Shown: piece after piece, positions 49,323-60,040 of the stretch
Position numbering within the stretch: the stretch's first letter is position 1
Layout of the letters: every line of letters starts with the position of its first letter
Translations under genes and position numbers: made by a program
Source: Epiperipatus broadwayi
Lineage: Eukaryota; Onychophora; Udeonychophora; Euonychophora; Peripatidae
Reading direction: 5' to 3'
NCBI GenBank assembly: GCA_028023455.1
Contig: JAQFVV010006238.1
Coordinates: 4,598,572-4,662,571, forward strand
Length of the DNA: 64,000 nucleotides
Notes under the pieces: model-generated
What the model was told of the DNA's origin: nothing
Databases searched by the model: none
The model's input: only the letters and a program-made list of their open reading frames with translations

Positions 49323-49976
49323 TATGACTGTTGTAATAAATTCAATTTTGCGATTAATTCCATTCTTTAAATTTTTGTCTCTATTAATTTAATAATTTGA
49401 CCAGAAAACTTATAATGTGTTGATTTAATCTAATTCACTACAGTCCATTTTTATTTTGAAGTTACAAACATTATTTCAGACTTTTATATTTATCTTTAGT
49501 GCTAATTAAATTACAGTCACATCATCCGAAAATTATAGATGATTTAATTAATCTTGATCTAACTTTCCATTTTAATACAAAAGTATTTCCTGTAAAAACT
49601 TTGAAGATATAGAACCATCTTGTTATATATCTTTATCAATGTTAATCCATTTTTGTCACCATGTAATCTAATTCCTATTGTTGTATTTTGATGAATATTC
49701 ATTAGAATTTGACAGTATCATGGGTTTATGACTTAATATTTCAAAACTTCAAATAATTCCCTAATGCTTGTATAATCAAATGTCTAATCATAATCTACAA
49801 TTACAAACCAAAATACTGGCTTTCTCCTTTTTTTAAAAAATACATATGTGCTGTAACCATATTTAAATCTAGTTTGTTTATTTGGCTAAATGAAATTCAA
49901 TGATTTGTGTAGATAAGTAGTAATGATCTTAAGGAAGGTATTGCACAAAATTGGCAGTTAATTATTAGGCCTATAC

Positions 49977-50446
49977 CTTAAATATCAAATATGTAGGGGG
50001 ATTTGAACTCAGACTTTCACATGACCCTCAACTATTCATGCTATCTCATACTGCTGACACACTTGATCACTTACATGTCAAAAAGATAAATAATCACCAA
50101 TACATGTATTTCATGCTAAACCATCACTCGTCAGTTGGTCCAGATTATCATCTTCACATATATATACAATCAATGCTCAGCTAATATTAAGACAGCCAAT
50201 ATTCATACTTTAATGGACAGGCTTCTATCCACTCCACCTCCCAACTCTTCAGCTATCCATTTCATTGAAAATATGATGATGGAATGCTCAAAGTCCAAAT
50301 TGGTGCCAACCTTCTCATCCTACCCATGTTGACCATAAGTCTCTGATACCCCGTGTACAGGACATAATCCATTTACATACATATACGAGGGATGGGCAGA
50401 TTTTGCAGCTTGTACTGTAGAAAAAATTAATATCTTAAATATCAAA
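49977..50446 (-). mobile_element. FB3 element, single-unit form, 13-bp target duplication
   Basis: The 444-bp element at 49990-50433 is flanked by CTTAAATATCAAA at 49977-49989 and 50434-50446. Its left end carries the same reversed box-B-like sequence (GGGGGATTTGAACTCAGACT) as the arms of the palindromic FB3 copy at 26730-27268. Here only one unit is present, so it shows the non-dimeric form of the family. No protein is encoded. Confidence 0.8.
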
Positions 50447-50792
50447 GTATTTCTGTATTATTTCAATCATATCATATATTTGATATATTGCTTTTACAAC
50501 AATTTCTTTGTTTGATTTTTTAAAAATCATTTCATTATTTTTTGAAGTTCTTTCATTTTTCATAGTTTTAATAACATGTTTCATGTTTTCATTTTTTAAA
50601 AACTAGTATTTCAATATGTATGGTAATTATAAGGTCTATTTTGTTTTTGTTTCTGATTATTCATGATGATGATGATGATTTTATTAAATAATTCGTTATG
50701 GAGTTTTAATAACATGTTTCATCTCTTCATTTTTTAAAAAGTTGTATTTCAATACATATTGCAATTGTAAGCACTATTTTATTTTTGGTTAT
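50447..50792. other. AT-rich spacer with short (ATG)n and a local duplication
   Basis: An (ATG)n run lies at about 50663-50680. The block AATAACATGTTTCATGTTTTC...TTTTTAAAAA near 50570-50600 recurs at about 50709-50740, so the spacer contains a direct duplication of about 140 bp. Confidence 0.5.

Positions 50793-50870
<78 letters not shown>
50793..50870 (+). repeat. (TAA)n microsatellite, 3' side of CR1-like element 1
   Basis: About 26 TAA units. It directly adjoins the 3' end (AATAAAATTATT on the minus strand) of the element that follows. Confidence 0.95.
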
Positions 50871-51172
50871 TTTATTTATTTTTTTATTATTTATTATTAA
50901 TCAAACAATACACATATATATAAAAAGGAGAAATACTCCAAACAAGATAAACTTGTGGTAGGAGTTTTTCTTAAATTATTAATTACAAACCAAAAACAAA
51001 AACACCAACAAAAATAACAACAATAATAAAATACATTACTATACTATAAATACTAAAACAAGTAAACCAAAAACAAATAATATAAGAATAAATACAACCA
51101 ATATATATATATACACATACATATTAAACAAAAATATATATACATATATATACACATTAATTAATCAATATA

Positions 51173-53989
51173 TTACACATGAGACAATAACCAAAATTTT
51201 AAATAATTTTTAAAAATATAAAAAGATAAATTATTAACATCAATTGAACAGTCAGTAACAAAAGAATTAAAGAGCCTGAGTCCATTGTAACTAAATTGCC
51301 TGCGACTGCTTTCTAAAGAAAAATCTGGAACCACCAGTTGAAATTTGTTAGCCAAGCGGGTATTTATAATTGATACTTTACGACACAGTAAAAAACGACG
51401 ACGATATATATCAATGATAATTCTAAACTTATATAGTTTAGAAACAGATAACACACCAGAATTGACATATATATCTCACACAGAGGTCAATCTATGTCTA
51501 CCAAAAATAATACGCATTGTATAATTTTGCAAAGTATGTAATTGAGATAGTGAGTAATCAGTAGAGCCACCCCAAATGGAAATATTGTAACATAATATAC
51601 TCTGATAACAAGCAAAATATATAGTCATCAAAGTAGATCTAGGTATGAATTTCACCAGATAATAAAATAAATAATTAATTTTACGTAATCGAGAACATAA
51701 GTAGACAATGTGCTTAGACCAAGATAACCTTGAATCAATATAAATGCCTAAATAGCAATAATTATCAACAAAACTAATGTTACAACATGTACAAATACTT
51801 TTTGAATGAATATTATACTGATCACAAATCCTAATACTAATTGAATGGGTGCAGTGTTTATAAGAGAACAGAATACCTCTGGTTTTATTACTATTAACCG
51901 TTAAATAATTTATCATAAGCCAGTTACTTATTAATTCTAGATCTTTATTAATCAATTGCTCCAGAATACTATATGAAACAGCATCACAAGACAAAGCAAT
52001 ATCATCAGCAAACCCATAAATCTTTGAATTCAAAGATAAATTAAAAATGTCATTTATATAAATTAAAAACAGTATAGGGCCAAGTACAGAACCTTGTGGA
52101 ACACCATGATTAACTAATCCAAATTCTCCAATAATACCATGTATTTTAGTAGCCTGTCTCCTATCCTTCATGTAACTTAACAACCAAGAAGCAAAATGAC
52201 CTCTAAAACCATATGAACACAAACGATGTAACAAAACTGTATGATTAACAGAGTCGAATGCTTTGGATAAATCCAAATAAACAGCTGCTGTCTTGAGACC
52301 CTTATCCAATGATAATGTCACATTATGTACATGGTTATAAATAGCATCTAAAGTACTCTTTCCAGCAACAAAGCCAAACTGATACACAGAAATCACTTTA
52401 TGAACATTCAAAAATGACATCATCTTATCCTTAACTGCCATCTCAAATAATTTAGCAACAACAGATATTATAGAAATAGGTCTATAATTGCTAATAATCA
52501 AAGGATCACCTTTTTTAAAAATGGGTGTAATAATCCCTACTTTCAAACATTCAGGAAATACACCAGAAGATAAAGATAGGTTAAACAAATAAACTAATAC
52601 AGGTATAAAAGCTAATTTATTATCTTTCACAATTTGGGATGTTAATTTATCTAATCCAGAAGAGCGAACATTTTTTAAATCATGGATCAGATGTGATAAC
52701 TGAACATCAGAAACATTTGAACAAAAGAAAGTATCAGAAACAAGTGTAGAAGTCATATCATTAATAGATGGTTCTATGTGTGGTTTATATACAAAGAAAT
52801 TATTAAAAAGATCAGCCACGTATTTTTCATTACCTTGCACCTCTAACATGACATCATTATTCTTAACATAAGTAATTTGATCAGAAGATTTTTTAACCAA
52901 AGAGTTTATTGCTTTCCACTTTAAAGAAACATTTTTATTACAAAGAAATTCCCTATAATAATTCGATTTTGCTATTTTAATATCACATTTAATTTCTTTA
53001 TTAATCTGCTTTAAGACAATTGAACTGGCAGAACGTTTTAACCTATTTCTATAATTAATTTTTTCAATCAACTGATCTGAAATCCACAAAGAACGTTTTC
53101 TATTTTTATTATTTAGTTTAATACGACAAGTAGCCTTATCAATCAAAGAACAACAAATATTTTGGAATTCTAAAAAAGCTTTATCAACATTATCCAAATC
53201 AAAAATACAATCCCAGTTTTGAATAGATAATAAACGATTTAATTTAATATGTGATAATTTATCAACATACCTACAGCTAGTCGAATTATTACGAATCATA
53301 GACAATTTTAAAAAAATTGCAAAATGATCAGTAATATTTAATTCAGATACACCAGATTCAAAATTATAATCCTGATCAAGTCTAATAAAAATATGATCAA
53401 GCAGAGATTTACAAGTTGGCGTTATGCGCGTAGGTGAAAAAATCAACTGATCAAAACCACAACTATATAATAAATCCAAATATCCACAGGTAGAATTATG
53501 TTCCCCACTCAATAAATCAATATTTATATCACCAATCATTACAACAGAAGACGAACACAAATTAGATAACAAATTATCAAGTTCATAAATAAATGTTGTA
53601 ATAGAACTAGTACACGATCTATATATTGCAATTAATGAGAGAACTCCGTTTGGAAAATTAAGCGTTACCAATATTGATTCAGCGGTTGTAAACCTGAGAA
53701 TCTCATAAATATAATTTAAGTCATTTTTTATAAAAATCATTAGACCTCCTGATCGCGAATACGAACGTGGCGCTAGTAAACTCTTATAACCGTCCAAAAT
53801 ATATAAATATTGTTCCTCATTAGAAATCCATGTTTCAGACAGAATAATAATATCATAATTTATTTTAAGTCCATTTAAAAATACATTGAATTCATCAAAA
53901 TGAGCTCGTATACTACGAATATTCAAATGAAAAATTTTTAAGTCTTTATAATCCGGAATGTTATTAGATCGTATACTAGATAATGAAAA
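51173..53989 (-). CDS. CR1/Jockey ORF2: endonuclease and reverse transcriptase
   Basis: ORF2 cuts the target and reverse-transcribes the element RNA. Numbering from the TTG at 53926: NIRSI start of the AP-like endonuclease, LSETW (Glu31), GDINID (Asp133), TDHFAIF (Asp200, His201); reverse transcriptase YRPISIISVVAKLFE (481 on), LDLSKAFDSVNH (551-562), GVPQGSVLGPILF (608-620) and FADDIALS (639-646), all catalytic residues present. The frame is open upstream to the UGA ending ORF1 at 53990-53992 and contains no AUG before NIRSI; the residues FHLNIRSI show that the domain starts upstream of 53926. A second in-frame UGA at 51476-51478 lies between RLTSV and DIYVNSGVLS, and the C-terminal region then continues to a stop at 51173. 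Both UGAs may be mutations or recoding sites. Confidence 0.9.
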
Positions 53990-54889
53990 TCAGATGGAGG
54001 ATAAATCTGCTTCACTTTTTATAACAACAGTGGGAGAATTATTGTCATTTCTGATATGTACCAAACCATTTCGGATAAACGCCACACCTTGTATTTGGTC
54101 ACGCATTTTTTGCTTCGCTTTCCAAAACAGCTGCCGAGTAGCCAAGGAAATCCGTTCATTAACGTAAATACGTTGATTATTATTTTCCAATGGCAAAATA
54201 TCTGACACTAAAATAACAGATTTCCTATTACGCAAAAAAGATCTAGCCATATTTCGAGAGTTAAAACGAGCAATAACAAGTCCCGGTTTATTCATCTTAG
54301 CTTTTGTACGAAATACCTGTTCTAAATCACTATTAGAAAAATGTTCAACATTAAGTTTATTTGCTACTTTAGAAACAACTTGCAACAAATCTTCATCACT
54401 TTGATAAGGAATGCCCTGCAGCTCAATTTCAAAAGCCATTTGAAATCTTTCCAATGTCTCCACTTTAGATTTTAACAAAGATAAATCATTGTTATGTGCA
54501 TCATAAGCAGAAGATAGATAAGAAATATCCTGACTATTCTTTTCAACCCTTGAATGCAAAATATCAAAATCAGCTTGCATTTTGGAAACAGTTTGCGTCA
54601 GCTCCGATAATGTATTATGAATAACTGGTAACAACTGCAATTTCTCCATAATCTGCTGCAAAACTGAACTATCCGATGTCGGGGAAGGATTTATTTCTGT
54701 ATTAGTAGTAGAAAAAGAATCTCTACAAAAAGCACATCTCCAAGCTTGCCTTTTACCTATAGACATACGTCTGTATGTATTTTCCGATAACGTTGAACAC
54801 GTGTAATGCATTTTGCAATTACAACCATGACACGAAATATAATTGCCATTTTTAGGCAACGAAGTATCACAAATACCACACTTATCCAT
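53990..54889 (-). CDS. CR1/Jockey ORF1: PHD finger, coiled coil, FP-like domain
   Basis: 299 residues. Residues 4-55 form a complete C4HC3 PHD-type zinc finger (Cys4, Cys7, Cys20, Cys23, His28, Cys31, Cys52, Cys55, with Trp50 two residues before the last pair). Residues about 75-150 are heptad-rich and likely a coiled coil (LQQIMEKLQLLPVIHNTL, then VSKMQADFDILHSRVEKN). Residues about 150-290 resemble the C-terminal domain shared by ORF1 proteins of CR1-like elements and baculovirus FP25K-type proteins (ELQGIP...IYVNERISLATRQLFWKAK). ORF1 proteins of this group bind element RNA, and a PHD finger may contact chromatin. The start Met follows the 5' UTR directly. The UGA stop is in frame with ORF2. 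Confidence 0.88.
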   Translation of the reverse strand: MDKCGICDTSLPKNGNYISCHGCNCKMHYTCSTLSENTYRRMSIGKRQAWRCAFCRDSFSTTNTEINPSPTSDSSVLQQIMEKLQLLPVIHNTLSELTQTVSKMQADFDILHSRVEKNSQDISYLSSAYDAHNNDLSLLKSKVETLERFQMAFEIELQGIPYQSDEDLLQVVSKVANKLNVEHFSNSDLEQVFRTKAKMNKPGLVIARFNSRNMARSFLRNRKSVILVSDILPLENNNQRIYVNERISLATRQLFWKAKQKMRDQIQGVAFIRNGLVHIRNDNNSPTVVIKSEADLSSI

Positions 54890-55022
54890 GTTAAATATAT
54901 CAAATCACTTTAGAAAAAAAATAGGCACAATAAAAATAATAAATCAGATAATAATTAATAAAATTAGCTAAAATAGTAGATAGTAAAAAATGAACGTCCA
55001 CTCAGCACATAAGCTCCGCAGA

Positions 55023-55023
<1 letters not shown>

Positions 55024-55090
<67 letters not shown>
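55024..55090 (+). repeat. (TAA)n microsatellite between the two CR1-like elements
   Basis: About 22 TAA units join the 5' end of element 1 to the 3' end of element 2. Confidence 0.95.
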
Positions 55091-56255
55091 TCAATTCATT
55101 TACCGTACAAAACTACAGCATAAAGCCAATTACAGTATTGCACCAAATGAGTTTAAATGACAAATTATTAATATAAGTATGTGACATATTTTAATAAAAG
55201 ATAATTAACACATTTAAAAATCTAAAGTAAAATTAAACATTAGCATATAAACAATTATTATTAAGACATTAATACTGACAAATAAATAAAAGGGATAAAT
55301 ATAAAACACATAACAAAATAATAAAAAAAACAATTTAACAAATATATATATATATATATAAACAAAATCAAGTTAAACCAATCAGATCTGGCATTTAAAT
55401 TTAATAACATTACAAAATTGATTATAATCTAAATTGAAGTAACTAATATTACTACAAATCTGATTATATAAAGATGGCAGCCTAAATAAAGGAGAAAATC
55501 TAAGAACATTGGAATGACAAGTTTTAATGTAACAAACAGAAGCTGACTGAGTATCATGCACATGAGATCTAATTATAACAGTAGAAATTGTGTTAGATAA
55601 AAGAACTATTTTATTAACAAGTTTATAAAGATATTTAAGATCTCTATATTGTCTTCTAGAAGAAAGATGATCAACAATTTTATTTTCCAAAGAAACATAT
55701 TTAGAAAACTTATTAGAGACTGATTGTAATAAATTACATCCCTGTTTAGAGCTAGGATTCCAAATGACTGAACAATATTCAGTGATGGGAAGAACCAATG
55801 ATAAAAATAATTTAAATTTTGTATCATTACTGAAATGATAACCAAACCTTAGAATAGTACCTACAATTTTTAAAGCCTTACCAATAATCATTTCCAAATG
55901 AGGAAGAAAGGATCCATTACTAGAAAATATAACTCCCAAATCTTTTGGGATTCAACGGAAGCAATTTTGTGAGAATTAATAAAATAAGACAAATGCAAAG
56001 CTTCAGATTTTTTAGAATACAAGACTAAGGAACATTTACTGAAATTAACACTCATATTATTTAGATCACACCAAGCACTAAAATTATCTATATTCTTTTG
56101 AAGAAGAGTGCAATCAAACACAGATGTGATTCTTCTAAAGATTTTACAGTCATCTGCATAGCACAAAAGATAAGAAGATTTTAAGCAATCCTTAAGATCA
56201 TTCATATAAATGTTAAAAAGCATAGGTGCTAAAATACTACCCTGAGGAACTCCCA
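55091..56255 (-). mobile_element. 5'-truncated CR1/Jockey-like element 2
   Basis: This contains the C-terminal half of a reverse transcriptase and a 3' UTR of about 290 bp, and ends in the TAA repeat at 55024-55090. It starts abruptly inside the RT (GVPQGS) against another TAA repeat at 56256. Its protein differs strongly from element 1 (for example VPQGSILAPMLFNIYMNDL and YADDCKIF), so it is a different family of the same superfamily. Confidence 0.85.
55382..56255 (-). pseudogene. Reverse transcriptase C-terminal half, frameshifted
   Basis: First part (56255-55950): GVPQGSILAPMLFNIYMNDL followed by LCYADDCKIFRRI with the catalytic Asp pair, then the thumb region LNNMSVNFSKCSLVLYSKK. A one-base change near 55940 (SQK, then DLGVIFSSNGSF in the other frame) moves the frame. 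The second part (55939-55382) continues with the typical C-terminus HLEMIIGKALKIVGTILRF, LVLPITEYCSVIWNP and RRQYRDLKYLYKLVNK. The finger and palm start and the whole endonuclease are missing because of 5' truncation. Confidence 0.85.
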
Positions 56256-56414
<159 letters not shown>

Positions 56415-56479
56415 TTTATTTTTGGTTATAATAATAATAATTATGATGATGATGATGGTGGTGGTGGTGATGATGTAGT

Positions 56480-56620
56480 ACTATAACATTTTTTTTTCCA
56501 ACATTAAGATATCTAACATTTTAAAAGGCACCAAAGCAGGTGTTGAAAAAGGCTTTTTATTTGTAATATTATTACTGGCATTTATATAGCTGTTATAAAG
56601 AATTCATTATTATTTTCTGA
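56480..56620 (+). mobile_element. Penelope-like terminal fragment
   Basis: The order CTAACATTTTAAAAGGCACC, GTTGAAAAAGGCTTTTTATT, TTTATATAGCTGTTATAAAG follows the right end of the Penelope-like element at 38635-38730 in the same orientation. It is a solitary end. Confidence 0.6.
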
Positions 56621-56639
56621 TTATTATTTTAATCAATTT

Positions 56640-58160
56640 TTTTTATCTTTTTTTCCATGCCATTTTGTAGAATTCCAGATATTCACTTCTTTTTAATAGA
56701 TTAGATGTGATATGTTGGACTATTTCCATCATCTACGACTGAATGTTGAATGTATTTTAAACTTTTATTTAAATTTTCCAACTACAAACAACTTGTTAGT
56801 AATAACACATAAACAGACAACACAGGTTAATAATTACACAATGTTTCAAGTAGTATTATCCATTCTTCTTCAGGTGTTGCTGGCCTGAACTTGCACTTTT
56901 AGATTCTTAAATACCGAATTTAAGGCAAACGCTCTAACCAACTGAACTACCCTGTCAAAGGCCTTTGAAAATAGCTCAGTTGGTTAGAGCGTTTGCCTTA
57001 AATTCAATATTCAAGAATCTAAAAACACGAGCTTGACTTCTATGCAAATACTGTCACAGTGCATATCAGACCAGTAACACCTGAAGAAGAATGGACAATA
57101 ATACTACTCAAAACATTGTGTAATTACTAACAAGTTGTTTGTATTTGGAAAGTTTAAATAAAAGTTTAAAAATTCCTATACATTCAACATTCACTCATAG
57201 ATGATGGAAACAGTTCAACTTATCATATCTAATAATATACCATCATCACAAACCTTCCGGCAAATACTTCTTAATAGATCATTTTTAAGTATTATATTTC
57301 TTTTTTTTTTTCATACTGTCCTTTATTTAAATTGAACATTTATGGGTAAAAAGCTGTTTTTTTTTAAACCAGATATCTTTTTAACAGTTTTTTCTAATGT
57401 ATTAGTTATCTTCTTTTTAATCTCAGTTAAATTTGAGTAATTTTCAAAGTCTTTTCATAATTTAAAACGATTTGGAAATTTTAATTTATATTCATTGGAA
57501 ATATTTTGAAGTTTAGAACTATGAATTGCTAATATAGTCTTTCTTAATACTTTTCCTCTTTTTAGTTTTGTATTACTATATATCTTAATTCCACTAATTA
57601 ATGATCACTTACTGTTCTAAATCCATTAAGAACATTGCAATCTTAAAGAACATATTTATTCTTTGTTTGCATGTAATCCAGTTCTGTTTTGTCTTCATTG
57701 AAATGCTTCCTTGTTCATTCCTGTTGAACATGTTTTTGAATAAGAAATTTATAATGTGTGGTTTTTCTCCCTCATTTTTTTTCCAGATATATAGTTCCTT
57801 TTCTCACATGAATTCTAAATATGTTCCCTTTCATTATCTCAAACATTTTAGCCATCAATAGTTTTCAATTCTAGCAATAAAATCCCCAAAGTTTGACCAA
57901 AGAACATTCTATGTTTGTATCCTTTTTTTTTTTTTATCATAATGACCACTTGTTGAAGGAAACATCTGATTTATTCATTAAGTTAAAAAAAAAAAGGTAC
58001 TTCGTTTGAAAATTTGATATTTATACCTTTATAGGTGAACTTTCAAATCAATTGTCTTTTCAATTTTTTTTAAACTTCAGTAAAGTTTAATAAAATCTTA
58101 TTTAATAATTCATTTGAAAATGATTGACAGTTGTAAGTATAACTTAATAAAGATTATTTT
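56640..58160 (-). mobile_element. Old RTE endonuclease-region fragment, split by an FB2 insertion
   Basis: 56640-56700 matches the end of the RTE endonuclease ORF (CCATTTTGTAGAATTCCAGA, cf. 46165-46200). After the FB2 element, 57376-58160 continues with the rest of the endonuclease region in order (cf. 46290-47230), including CCACTAATTAATGATCACTT and CCATTAAGAACATTGCAATC. It is heavily mutated and non-coding. Confidence 0.75.
56685..57279. mobile_element. FB2 palindromic element with tRNA-like and hammerhead-like parts
   Basis: The element at 56702-57265 is flanked by ACTTCTTTTTAATAGAT (56685-56701) and ACTTCTTAATAGAT (57266-57279), and the RTE host continues across it. Outer arms start GATGTGATATGTTGGACTAT and are mirrored to 57230. 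Near the centre, both arms carry a tRNA-like TAGCTCAGTTGGTTAGAGCG (56972-56991, and inverted at 56931-56950). On the minus strand the left arm has CTGAAGA (56873-56867), a 19-nt spacer and GAAAC (56847-56843), the two strands of a hammerhead core. The tail AAACCTTCCGGCAAAT follows the right arm. No protein is encoded. Confidence 0.85.
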
Positions 58161-58184
58161 TAAATCACACCAAAAACTCATACC

Positions 58185-58640
58185 CATTCAATAAACTATG
58201 GAGAGATATACATTAGGAGTAACAAGAAGAGACTGGAAACAAATTACATAAGTGAGAGAACTAATAGGTATTGTTAACATTATTGAAATAATTAAGAGAT
58301 TGAAATGGAGTTGGGCCTGACATATTTTTATAAAAGATGATAGTGGACAGCCACTTGAAGTCTTAGATTGAATTTCAAGAGATTGTAAAAGATCTAGAAT
58401 GAGACCATATGTGAGTTTGATAGATATAATAAGGAAGTTGCTGATAATGATGTTAGAGAGACAATAATCCTGCACTGGATCAATAGCAGTTGAAGTCTTA
58501 AATTGAATTCCAAGAGATTGTAAAAGATCTAGAATGAGACCATATGTGAGTTAGATAGATATAATAAAGAAGTTGCTGATATGATATTAGAGAGATAATA
58601 ATCCTACACTGGATGAATAATGGTTGAAAATTATGTTAAT
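58185..58640 (+). mobile_element. RTE 3' end (plus strand) with internal tandem duplication
   Basis: 58190-58330 parallels the RTE C-terminal coding region (CTATGGAGAGATATACATTA, then GAGATTGAAATGGAGTTGGG, where the Trp codon of the WSWAGH motif is kept). The following block of about 134 bp, starting GAAGTCTTAGATTGAATTTC at 58358, is repeated at 58492. The end has CACTGGATGAATAATGGTTG and an ATGATGATGA tail. Stops are present. Confidence 0.75.
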
Positions 58641-59577
58641 GATGATGATTTTAAAAAATATAATTTAACAAAATACAATGTATTGTGCAAAGTTTAAACT
58701 CATTCTAAAGAAACATAAATAATAAACATATTATATTGTTGGGCACTTAAAAAGTTAAAATGATAGGAATCATATTTGCTGAACAAGACTTAAAAGTAAA
58801 AGATATTATTGTGGTTGTACAAACACATTCCTATTATCACAGTTTTTGCATAAAGAGGAGAGAGAATATGATAGGCTCAAGGTATAATTATTTGTCTCTT
58901 ATACCAAGTTAAATGATTAAAGATAGTAAAGTAATTAATTATATGAATTAAAATGGGAAGAATGAATGAAATAGTGCTTAGAATTAGAAGAAAAATAAAG
59001 ACTGATTATATTAGAAAGTACATAATTTTTTATGCATCGAATGTTATATTTTTCAATGCAGCAAGATATATTTTTGGTCACACATTAATTATTCCACATA
59101 CACCGGTGGTTGATCTACGGCAATTTAATCTATACATCTCTATATACATATATGGTGAAGGGTAAATGATTTGTGATGAACAGTTACTGTAGATTTTAGT
59201 CCGTTTAACTATATCTCTAGTCTGGTTTTTTTTTTTAATCTTTTGAATTGACGGTTTTTGTGGAAAAAAAATAGTAAAAAAAATGTTCTATTTTTGAAAT
59301 CGTTTCCTAACTAATCGAGAATGAAAAACTAAACGAGGAAGGCATATTTTTGAATTAATATTTGGAAAAAGACATTGATAAATTTTTAAATCAATTTTTA
59401 ATACATGTAATGAATTGCATTTTTTATACAACTAATAAAAAGAATAGTATGATTTTAAAAGCAGCTGTGAAATATAATTTTTAAAGTGAATCAAATGTCA
59501 CACACTTTTTAGCAGTAAAGTAGAAACGTCAGAAATGAATTCTAGCCATTTATTTAAATGATCCTAAAATATTTGTA
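58641..59577. other. AT-rich intergenic, nothing recognised
   Basis: No feature was supported. Confidence 0.4.
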
Positions 59578-60040
59578 ATCATCATTTTAAACTTTTATCA
59601 GTCCGTTTCAGAATGATCTCTCCAAATTTAACCCATTGTTTTCGATACATTGGCTTTCCTCTCCACATCACACCATTAAACTATCTTATTTTATTCTTCC
59701 GTGTTACTTGTTTTTTTTTTTTTTCTAGATCCTTTACAATTTCTTGAGATCCAATTTCTAACTTTATCTGTCCATCTATTATTATGACTTGTAACAATAT
59801 GTCTAGCCCAACTCCATTTCAATCTCTTCATTATTTCAAAAATGTCAATGTTACCTGTTTGGTCTTCCCCTATATCTTTTATTTTCAGTCTCTTCTTGTT
59901 ACTCTAACCTCTTTATATTTTACTGAGGTGAAATTTTTGTATTGCTCTTCTGTTGCATGCCCAGGTTTTAGATGAATAATTACTGGTGAAACATATATAT
60001 TAAAAGCCTTCCTTTTTAAAACATGGTATTTTTTAATAAT
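59578..60040 (-). mobile_element. Old RTE 3'-end fragment
   Basis: It follows the complement of the RTE 3' part in order: CTCTCCACATCACACC, GATCCTTTACAATTTCTTGA, ATGTCTAGCCCAACTCCATT, CTTCTTGTTACTC, GTATTGCTCTTCTGTTG. It is diverged and non-coding. Confidence 0.7.

Larger units (their letters stand above)
48335..49976 (-). mobile_element. Old RTE copy (RT and 3' half) with nested insertions
   Basis: Blocks follow the complement of the RTE 3' end (48345-48590, CCATTGCAGAATGGTCTTTA) and then the RT region (48900-49976). Examples are GTTAATCCATTTTTGTCACC and CATGTAATCTAATTCCTATT near 49640-49680, matching the segment upstream of GVRQGDS in the good copy. It is broken by many stops. Insertions are a younger RTE 3' end at 48596-48895, a SINE at 49197-49305 and an FB3 element at 49990, which ends the visible RTE similarity. 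Confidence 0.7.
50871..55023 (-). mobile_element. Full-length CR1/Jockey-group non-LTR retrotransposon (element 1)
   Basis: About 4.15 kb in minus orientation. A 5' UTR of about 130 bp starts CATCTGCGGAGCTTATGTGC right against a TAA repeat. It is followed by ORF1 (54889-53990), ORF2 (53989-51173), a 3' UTR of about 300 bp and a TAA-type tail. The PHD-finger plus FP-like ORF1 and the endonuclease-RT ORF2 are typical of the CR1/Jockey superfamily. The exact clade needs a tree. Only two in-frame UGA codons disturb the coding part, so it is a young or very well preserved copy. Confidence 0.9.
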
